From: Candidatus Planktophila sp.
GTDB lineage: Bacteria; Actinomycetota; Actinomycetes; Nanopelagicales; Nanopelagicaceae
Assembly: GCA_030681675.1 (NCBI GenBank)
Contig: JAUXRP010000014.1
Location: 1 to 64,000, forward strand
Direction of reading: 5' to 3'
DNA: 64,000 nt
Made by a program: the position numbers and the translations under genes. Every line of letters starts with the position of its first letter. The first letter of the stretch is position 1. A model generated the notes under the pieces. The model saw only the letters and a program-made list of their open reading frames with translations, did not search any database and was not told where the DNA came from. Shown piece by piece: positions 58,507-64,000 of this stretch.

Positions 58507-61500
58507 ATTGCCAGCGTACTTTCTTTAGTACGCCACGTTTCATATGCCGCGCGCAAATCCCAGGCACCTGTTCCGTTTATTGAAATTCCACGCGCACCTG
58601 TCCGGCGGGTAATACCCCGAACCAGCAACAGGGATGATGAATACAGAACGCTGGCATAGTCAGTCTGTACATCGCTAAAGAATGCCGAGTCGCTACAGCC
58701 ATATCCATCATCGAGGGTTAAAAAGATAACTCGTTTACCTGAGCGCACGGGTGGAGTCTGCATCGCAACTTTAATGCCAGCTACAAGAACACTAGAGCGT
58801 GAACGAGCCTCTAGTAACTGCGATGATCGAACAGCGCCGATAGCATTAAGAAAATCGCTATAAAACTCAATTAAATGGCGGGACATGTCAATACCTAAGC
58901 GATCAACTTCATGGCGCACGCTTTCGGCAGAGTTCATATCGGGGAGACCGCTGCTAATGAGGGCGGGCGGGGCAAACGCTAAGTTCATTTGTGCGCCAGA
59001 GATAGTTTTATTCGGCGAGCGTTCTACATCAGATAGATGAAGCAAAAGATCGCGGCGGTTAACATCGGTATGTAAGCGGTCAAAAGCTCCTGTAAGAATC
59101 ATGCTTTCAGTAACTGGAGCGCTACTACCAGAGCGATGTATGAAGTCAGAGATATCCGTGTAAGGACGACCAGCGATAATCGATGCAATCTCACCATCAC
59201 TAATTTTTGAAATAGTCGATAGCGCAATACGGATTGCTCTCCCTTTTTCTTCAACACGATATAGAGAATCAGATTCATTAACATCTAGCGGTGCGATAGC
59301 AATCGACATCCGACGCGCCTCATCGACGATTAAACGTTTGGGATACATGCCCGGCTCGTGCGTGAGCACCCCCGTCAAAAAAGCTGCAGGGTAATGCGCC
59401 TTTAACCAGGCCGATTGGTATGTGGGCATAGCAAAGGCGGCGGCATGGGCTTTGCAAAAACCAAAGGATGCGAAGGCGCGCAAAAGCTCCCAAATCTCAT
59501 TGATGATGGGCAGTTCATATCCGCGCGATGTCGCGGCGGGAAAAAACCAGTCGCAGACCTCTTGTGCACCACTCTTATCTCCCAACGCGCGACGTTTTTC
59601 ATCGGCGCTAGCTAAAGAAGCACCTGTCATCGCCGCAATGATCTGGATTACCTGCTCGTGAAATACGACGACACCCTCAGTATCTCGCAAGATTTCATAG
59701 AGATCGGGGTGAATAATCTGGGCTTTGCTCCACCCATGACGTGCCTTTAAAAAGGGCGTAATCATGTCACCTTTAACCGGGCCTGGACGAAAGAGAGAGA
59801 TATCGATAATCAAATCAGTAAAGGTTTTAGGCTCGAGTTTGCCAACTAGTTCGCGCTGGCCCGGACTTTCAACTTGGAAAATTCCAAGGGTATGTGTTGA
59901 TTGAATCAACTCATATGTACGTGCATCATCTAGTGGCACTGCATCGATATCGATTTTCATATCCTGCGTGCGTTCGATTTCAGTGAGAGCATATGAAATA
60001 GCAGATTGCATGCGCACACCCAGTACATCTAGTTTCAATAAACCAATAGCTTCGACATCATCTTTATCAAAGGTGGACATCGGATAACCACTGGCATTAG
60101 CAACCAGAGGTGTGCGATCTAATAGGCCGCCATCAGATAAAACTATGGCGCATGGATGCATCGCTAAATGCCTTGGTAGTCCATCAAGGCGCTCGGCTAA
60201 AGCAATCGTCATCGCAGTAAGCGGGGCTTTAACATTGAGAGATTTAAGTTCAGGCAGGTTTTCAAGTGCGCTAGATATGTTGCGCGCACGTACATGTGGC
60301 ATTGACTTTGCCAACATATCAATCTCCATCGCAGGAAGGCCAAGGGCCGCCCCGGCATCGCGAATTGCATGCCTGGCTCGATATGTATCGACCATCGCAA
60401 CGGTTGCACAACGCGATTGATTATTGGGCGTGTCCCAGTTTGTATCGCCATAGCGTTTGAAAACCATGTCATAGATTTCAAGGCGTCGGTGGGATTCAAC
60501 ATCGATATCGATATCAGGCAGAGCCCTGCGCAAGGGTGAACAAAAGCGCTCCATTAATAAACCGTGCGCCATGGGTTCAACACCTGAGATTCCAAGTAAG
60601 TGACAGATAAGCGAGCCCGCACCACTGCCGCGAGCAGCCACGCGGATACCAGCACCGCGCGCCATGTCGCAGATATCGGCAACGGTTAAAAAATAAGATT
60701 CAAAACCCAGTGTTGCAACCGTTGATAGTTCATCATCTAAACGTGCGCGTGCTTTTTTAATTGCACCACTATCGCTATAGCGCCAATTGATTCCGGCCTC
60801 ACTACGAGTGCGCAATACCATGCGCATCTCATGTGCAGATTGTGCACCGACGACATGGGGCTCAGGCAAGTGTGCGCCACCCAAACCAATATCGCGTGCA
60901 GGAGATAATAAAGCGCGCTCGGCCCACGCCCGAGTCGTTGCAAGTAGTTGACGCGGTGTGCGCTCTCCAGCGGCACGCGCAATTTCGCCAGCTAATGAAA
61001 CCATCTCATCGTCGGATTTTAAAAAGCCCTCAGCATTGCGGCGCTCAACATGACGTGGATGCAAAGGCACTAACTGACGCGCACAATCTAAAACATCTGC
61101 CACTGGTCCATCAGCGCGATCTCGCATACGTACAGCATTTGTAATAACGGCATCGATATCGTGATCGCGAGCAAAAATCAGTGACTTGGCAGCATGTGCC
61201 ATCGAGCGCGGGCCTTTGCCTGCAACTACATGTGAAACGCACTCGATAGCGTTACCGGCAAATAAATCCCGAACTGCATTAAATGTTGAAAAAGCGGCAT
61301 CGATACGGTTATCGGTTAGTAGCGCCCCCACTGGTGATTCAGGGCCATGCAGCGCGTAAAGATGTGAACTGTAATGGCTAAAGCGTTGCAGGAATTCAAG
61401 GGTAAGAACGGGGTTGCGATTATCACTGACCATGGCTAGCGAAGTTAACAATCGGCACAACGCCGGCCATCCCCCATCACTATGAGCAAGTAGTGTGATG

Positions 61501-61730
61501 CGGTTTTTAGCACTCCCTACATCAATACCGAGATTGACTCCGATGATTGGTGCAATGCCATAGTCAACACAACTTTGCGCAAAGCGAACTGCGCCAGCTA
61601 AACCATCACGATCGGTCAGCGCTAGAGCTGGCATCTCAAACTCGGCTGCGCGCGCAACTAAATCATGTGGCTGGGTTGTGCCGTATTTGAGTGAGTAGGC
61701 ACTTGCAACATTGAGGTGAATAAAACTCAT
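58503..61730 (-). CDS. dnaE2: Error-prone DNA polymerase DnaE2
   Basis: Alpha-subunit-like polymerase for SOS mutagenesis, 1075 residues. The order is PHP, palm (PDIDIDVESHRR at about 403-414), KLDVLGVRMQSAI, HGWSKAQIIHPDL, the helix-hairpin-helix region and a C-terminal OB fold (VIFLTLDDGYGCSDSAFF). The PHP domain has lost key metal ligands: residues 5-9 read HLNVA where DnaE1 has HLHVH, and residues 39-41 read TDR where DnaE1 has TDH. It overlaps both the DUF6504-like gene and dinB by four bases. Its GC content looks somewhat higher than that of the division cluster. Confidence 0.95.
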   Translation of the reverse strand: MSFIHLNVASAYSLKYGTTQPHDLVARAAEFEMPALALTDRDGLAGAVRFAQSCVDYGIAPIIGVNLGIDVGSAKNRITLLAHSDGGWPALCRLLTSLAMVSDNRNPVLTLEFLQRFSHYSSHLYALHGPESPVGALLTDNRIDAAFSTFNAVRDLFAGNAIECVSHVVAGKGPRSMAHAAKSLIFARDHDIDAVITNAVRMRDRADGPVADVLDCARQLVPLHPRHVERRNAEGFLKSDDEMVSLAGEIARAAGERTPRQLLATTRAWAERALLSPARDIGLGGAHLPEPHVVGAQSAHEMRMVLRTRSEAGINWRYSDSGAIKKARARLDDELSTVATLGFESYFLTVADICDMARGAGIRVAARGSGAGSLICHLLGISGVEPMAHGLLMERFCSPLRRALPDIDIDVESHRRLEIYDMVFKRYGDTNWDTPNNQSRCATVAMVDTYRARHAIRDAGAALGLPAMEIDMLAKSMPHVRARNISSALENLPELKSLNVKAPLTAMTIALAERLDGLPRHLAMHPCAIVLSDGGLLDRTPLVANASGYPMSTFDKDDVEAIGLLKLDVLGVRMQSAISYALTEIERTQDMKIDIDAVPLDDARTYELIQSTHTLGIFQVESPGQRELVGKLEPKTFTDLIIDISLFRPGPVKGDMITPFLKARHGWSKAQIIHPDLYEILRDTEGVVVFHEQVIQIIAAMTGASLASADEKRRALGDKSGAQEVCDWFFPAATSRGYELPIINEIWELLRAFASFGFCKAHAAAFAMPTYQSAWLKAHYPAAFLTGVLTHEPGMYPKRLIVDEARRMSIAIAPLDVNESDSLYRVEEKGRAIRIALSTISKISDGEIASIIAGRPYTDISDFIHRSGSSAPVTESMILTGAFDRLHTDVNRRDLLLHLSDVERSPNKTISGAQMNLAFAPPALISSGLPDMNSAESVRHEVDRLGIDMSRHLIEFYSDFLNAIGAVRSSQLLEARSRSSVLVAGIKVAMQTPPVRSGKRVIFLTLDDGYGCSDSAFFSDVQTDYASVLYSSSLLLVRGITRRTGARGISINGTGAWDLRAAYETWRTKESTLAI

Positions 61731-62002
61731 ATCGATCTAATAATCCATTGACCGCTGAGTTCATCGCGCTCTAATTCAAAGGTTGTAAGAGCACCAAGAG
61801 GGGCCGCCTCAACGCGCCAGACTGCACGAGCGGCATCATCGGGGCGATACTTTCCATCGCTAATTCGATTCCACCAACCTCCAGCTTCGCACCATCTAGA
61901 TAAAACTGCGTGGATACGAAAGCGCTTGCCCTTGAATGTAAACTCGATAGGAGTAGTTGCACCATCGATCATGACATCGTGGGCGGAGTTAATCTGGGTC
62001 AT
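61727..62002 (-). CDS. DUF6504-like small protein, first gene of the SOS cassette
   Basis: A 91-residue soluble protein resembling DUF6504 proteins of actinobacteria. It has a beta-rich core (TPIEFTFKGKRFRIHAVLSRWCEAGGWWN) and a Trp- and Arg-rich second half (AVWRVEAAP, LERDELSGQWIIRSI) that could bind nucleic acid or a partner polymerase. The function is unknown. It overlaps dnaE2 by four bases and lies 33 bases downstream of a LexA box, so it should be made only on DNA damage. AAGGAG lies 12 bases ahead of the ATG. Confidence 0.82.
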   Translation of the reverse strand: MTQINSAHDVMIDGATTPIEFTFKGKRFRIHAVLSRWCEAGGWWNRISDGKYRPDDAARAVWRVEAAPLGALTTFELERDELSGQWIIRSI

Positions 62003-62034
62003 TTCTAAGGTGTGCTCCTTGAGAGTGTGGATAT

Positions 62035-62050
62035 TCGAACAGGTGTTCGA
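62035..62050. promoter_or_regulatory. LexA binding site (SOS box) of the dnaE2 cassette
   Basis: TCGAACAGGTGTTCGA is a perfect match to the actinobacterial and firmicute-type SOS box TCGAAC-N4-GTTCGA. It lies 33 bases upstream of the DUF6504-like ATG. Further TTCGAA-type half sites flank it (ATATTCGAA at about 62056-62064). It faces the minus-strand cassette. Confidence 0.9.
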
Positions 62051-62117
62051 CTAGATATTCGAAAAGTAGCCCCTTGGGCTGACAGATAGCAAGTGGTTAT
62101 GGCGTGTCGCCTAGTGG

Positions 62118-62139
62118 TTTAGTTGAAACTTCAACTAAA
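62118..62139. promoter_or_regulatory. Inverted repeat, MarR-type operator ahead of the DoxX gene
   Basis: TTTAGTTGAA and TTCAACTAAA form a perfect 10-bp inverted repeat around AC, 37 bases upstream of the doxX-like ATG. The core TTGA-N4-TCAA resembles MarR-family sites such as the RosR site of Corynebacterium glutamicum. A redox-sensing MarR repressor is the natural guess, but none is encoded nearby. Confidence 0.65.
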
Positions 62140-62176
62140 TTAAGCCACTTAAGTACACACCGCTTAAAGGAGCCTC

Positions 62177-62590
62177 ATGGACGCAGTACTACTCATCGGC
62201 CGAGTGCTATTTGCCGCGATTTTTATCTACTCAGGAATTGCCCACATCACCAAAACTCAAGCACTCACTGGATATGCAACATACAAAAAAGTTCCAGCGG
62301 CAAAGCTTGCAGTGATTGTGTCAGGTCTGATGATTTTAGTAGGTGGTCTCTATATTGCAAGTGGAGTGTATGCCGATCTCGGCGCGCTTCTTATTGCAAT
62401 CTTCTTAGTTCCAACGGCTCTCCAGATGCACGCATTTTGGAAAGAGAGCGATGCAACTGCAAAGCAGAGCGAAAGAACGCACTTTCTAAAAGATATTTCG
62501 CTTGCAGGTGCCGCCTTAATTATTTTTGCACTAGTTGGAGCAGGCGCAGATTTCGGCCCAAGTATTACGGGCACTTTCTTTAACTTTTAA
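62177..62590 (+). CDS. DoxX family membrane protein
   Basis: A 137-residue protein with four membrane segments. It begins LLIGRVLFAAIFIYSGIAHITK, the usual DoxX start, and ends with a helix (ISLAGAALIIFALVGAGADFG). DoxX proteins often take part in redox or thiol stress complexes, as in mycobacteria. AAAGGAG lies four bases ahead of the ATG. The inverted repeat upstream suggests repression by a MarR-type regulator. It ends seven bases from the convergent MFS gene. Confidence 0.88.
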   Translation: MDAVLLIGRVLFAAIFIYSGIAHITKTQALTGYATYKKVPAAKLAVIVSGLMILVGGLYIASGVYADLGALLIAIFLVPTALQMHAFWKESDATAKQSERTHFLKDISLAGAALIIFALVGAGADFGPSITGTFFNF

Positions 62591-62597
62591 ATCTCTT

Positions 62598-63782
62598 CTA
62601 CTTCTTAATTATGTGTGATTGATACCCGGCAAGTAATAACATTAAAATCGGATACGTCATTGCAATCGGTAAAGAGGTTAGTTGTGCAAATGCACCGGTC
62701 ACCGAAGGACCTATGAAATAACCTGCCAATCCAATAACACCTACACGTGCTATTGCTACCGATGATGCGATACCTGGTATTTGTGAAGCGGCCAATATAT
62801 ATGCCGGAAACATTGGCCCGATTCCAAGACCAGCGCAGGCAAAACCGATATTTACAATTATAAGTGCGAGTAATGGATGCGAGTGAGATAGCGGAACACC
62901 AATTGCTATTCCAAGACCTAAACCAAATCCCCCCAAATATCCACCGTATAAGACGGTTTTTCGAGGACCAAATCGATCTAATGCCCTATCCCCCATAAAG
63001 CGGGCGGTAATCATCGCTAACGAGAAAGTTGCAAATGCAGAGGCATTGACACCGACTTCGTAACCCATGTCATCACGTAAAAGTATTGCGCCCCAATCAC
63101 TCACTGCACCCTCAGCAATCAGACCCCCCAATAATCCAATTCCCATTCCCCAAAGAGGCAGTACGTCCTTACCAAATAATGGAATCTTGGCCTGAGTCTC
63201 CTCCTCTCCGCCATTGTGATCATCGAGCTTAGGTGGCAACAAATGCATCGTTGACGGAATAAAGAGAAATAAGCAGGCAACGCCCACTCCGACTAAGTTA
63301 TCGCGAGGTGAAACATGTTTTGCTAACGCTCCACCTAAAATAGTTGTAGCAAATGCACCGCAGCTCCATAAGGCGTGAAATGAGGACATAACACGCTTGT
63401 CTAATAGTTTTTCAATGACAACGGCTTGGGTATTAGATGAGATGTCCATGCTGGAATATCCCAAACCCATCACAAATAAACCTGCAATTAAAGTGATCGG
63501 TGAAGTTGAAAATCCCATCAGAATGAGACCCACCGGCATGATGATCACTGCACCATTAATAATTGGTTTAGTTCCGAACGTGTGAATAAGGCGGCCAGCA
63601 AGTTGTGCACCAATGACTGCACCAATTGTGCTTGATAATAAGATTAATCCGAGTTGACCATTATTTAGCCCATTGGCATCACGAATCTCGGGAATACGGG
63701 CGACCCATGCCATCGATACAACACCCATAAAGAAAAAAGTTGCCCACAGGCCATTTCTGGCACGTTTTGCTAACTCAATCAA
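62598..63782 (-). CDS. Major facilitator superfamily transporter
   Basis: A 394-residue protein with about 12 membrane helices, similar in style to the YbjJ/FucP-like group. The N-terminus MGVVSMAWVARIPEIRDANGL-like region around residues 19-40 and the loop GRLIHTFGTKP (motif A) are typical, and a repeat of it (GDRALDRFGPRKTV) begins the second half. A His/Asp/Glu-rich central loop (DDHNGGEEETQ) separates the halves. The substrate is unknown. It overlaps the downstream end of the hydrogenase-like gene by eight bases and so is probably co-transcribed with it. Confidence 0.85.
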   Translation of the reverse strand: MIELAKRARNGLWATFFFMGVVSMAWVARIPEIRDANGLNNGQLGLILLSSTIGAVIGAQLAGRLIHTFGTKPIINGAVIIMPVGLILMGFSTSPITLIAGLFVMGLGYSSMDISSNTQAVVIEKLLDKRVMSSFHALWSCGAFATTILGGALAKHVSPRDNLVGVGVACLFLFIPSTMHLLPPKLDDHNGGEEETQAKIPLFGKDVLPLWGMGIGLLGGLIAEGAVSDWGAILLRDDMGYEVGVNASAFATFSLAMITARFMGDRALDRFGPRKTVLYGGYLGGFGLGLGIAIGVPLSHSHPLLALIIVNIGFACAGLGIGPMFPAYILAASQIPGIASSVAIARVGVIGLAGYFIGPSVTGAFAQLTSLPIAMTYPILMLLLAGYQSHIIKK

Positions 63783-64000
63783 AATAAGGGCGTTTCTTAA
63801 GTCGATAGTGAACTGCGTTCAATATTCCCTGAAGAATTTCAGCTGGAGATGGAGGGCATCCTGGAATTAAATAATCAACTTTAATCACATTCGAGGCTGC
63901 ACCAATAGTTGCATAGCTCTCACCAAAAATCCCACCGGTGACTGCGCAATCTCCCACTGCCACAACCAATTTTGGATCAGGTATGGCTTCATGGGTGATT
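63775..64000 (-). CDS. NuoB / group 4 hydrogenase-type small subunit, C-terminal part (runs off the window)
   Basis: The last 75 residues of an iron-sulfur protein of the complex I 20-kDa family. It reads DPKLVVAVGDCAVTGGIFG, then IPGCPPSPAEILQG; the Cys in GDCA and PGCPP are ligands of the 4Fe-4S cluster. The phrase GDCAVTGGIFGESYA is closer to hydrogenase-4 and formate hydrogenlyase small subunits (HyfI/HycG) than to NuoB of respiratory complex I. The N-terminal half with the other ligands lies outside the window. The stop overlaps the start of the MFS gene by eight bases. Confidence 0.85.
   Translation of the reverse strand, partial: ITHEAIPDPKLVVAVGDCAVTGGIFGESYATIGAASNVIKVDYLIPGCPPSPAEILQGILNAVHYRLKKRPYFD

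Noticed and set aside
1-64000. Mobile elements, prophage genes, CRISPR arrays or toxin-antitoxin pairs
   Set aside because: Looked for transposase or integrase motifs, terminal repeats and regular spacer arrays and saw none; the window is core genome.

Overview
The window is most likely a chromosome segment of a small-genome, low-to-mid GC actinobacterium, best matched by the freshwater Nanopelagicales (acI, Planktophila-like). The actinobacterial signs are gene order (rpsA-polA-liv-pyk-gltBD, lgt-trp-his, lspA-rluD-dnaE, and a full mraZ-to-ftsZ division cluster followed by pgeF-yggS-sepF-yggT), a PriA-type HisA, an IleRS2 behind a translational T-box, a DnaE2 mutagenesis operon with a TCGAAC-N4-GTTCGA LexA box, and DUF3040. 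The streamlining signs are very short spacers, many 1-20 nt overlaps, convergent genes separated by 4-7 nt, and no mobile element, phage gene or CRISPR array. No gene-free stretch exceeds 300 bases. The longest, 36731-37003, holds a T-box.

Layout. 1-647: 5' end of rpsA (minus). 777-5042: an MFS exporter, DNA polymerase I (minus) and a hotdog thioesterase. 5047-9818 (minus): complete branched-chain amino acid ABC importer livJHMGF. 9962-18068 (minus): gltB-gltD-pyk, an unusual class-I tRNA with a CAA anticodon, and an ANTAR response regulator. 18195-36730 (minus): a nearly unbroken co-directional run, dksA/traR-like, lspA, rluD, dnaE1, then a combined histidine-tryptophan operon (hisD C B H, priA, hisF I, trpE, a 60-aa membrane protein, trpC B A), then VKOR, DsbA-like, lgt and a VIT family protein. 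36850-40117 (plus): T-box and ileS. 40104-56761 (minus): yggT, sepF, yggS, pgeF and the division and peptidoglycan cluster from ftsZ back to mraZ, with a structured RNA between mraZ and rsmH. 56947-62002 (minus): DUF3040 and an SOS cassette (DUF6504-like, dnaE2, dinB). 62177-64000: DoxX protein, MFS transporter and the 3' end of a NuoB/hydrogenase-4-type small subunit.

How the genes work together. LivJHMGF imports branched-chain amino acids. GltBD supplies glutamate, the amino donor for HisC, and glutamine amidotransfer drives HisH. PriA probably serves both the histidine and the tryptophan pathway because no trpF is present here. Lgt and LspA form two steps of lipoprotein maturation, and DsbA plus VKOR form extracytoplasmic disulfides. 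The mraZ-ftsZ cluster makes the lipid-II precursor and the divisome, and SepF anchors FtsZ.

The points most worth a second look are the LexA-controlled DnaE2-DinB cassette, whose DnaE2 has lost its PHP metal ligands; the class-I tRNA with a Leu anticodon; the RNA element ahead of rsmH; tandem 10-bp MraZ boxes; two perfect palindromes in the livJ leader; the missing divIVA slot; and the small membrane ORF inside the trp genes. No completely new system is evident; most of the window is conserved core genome.
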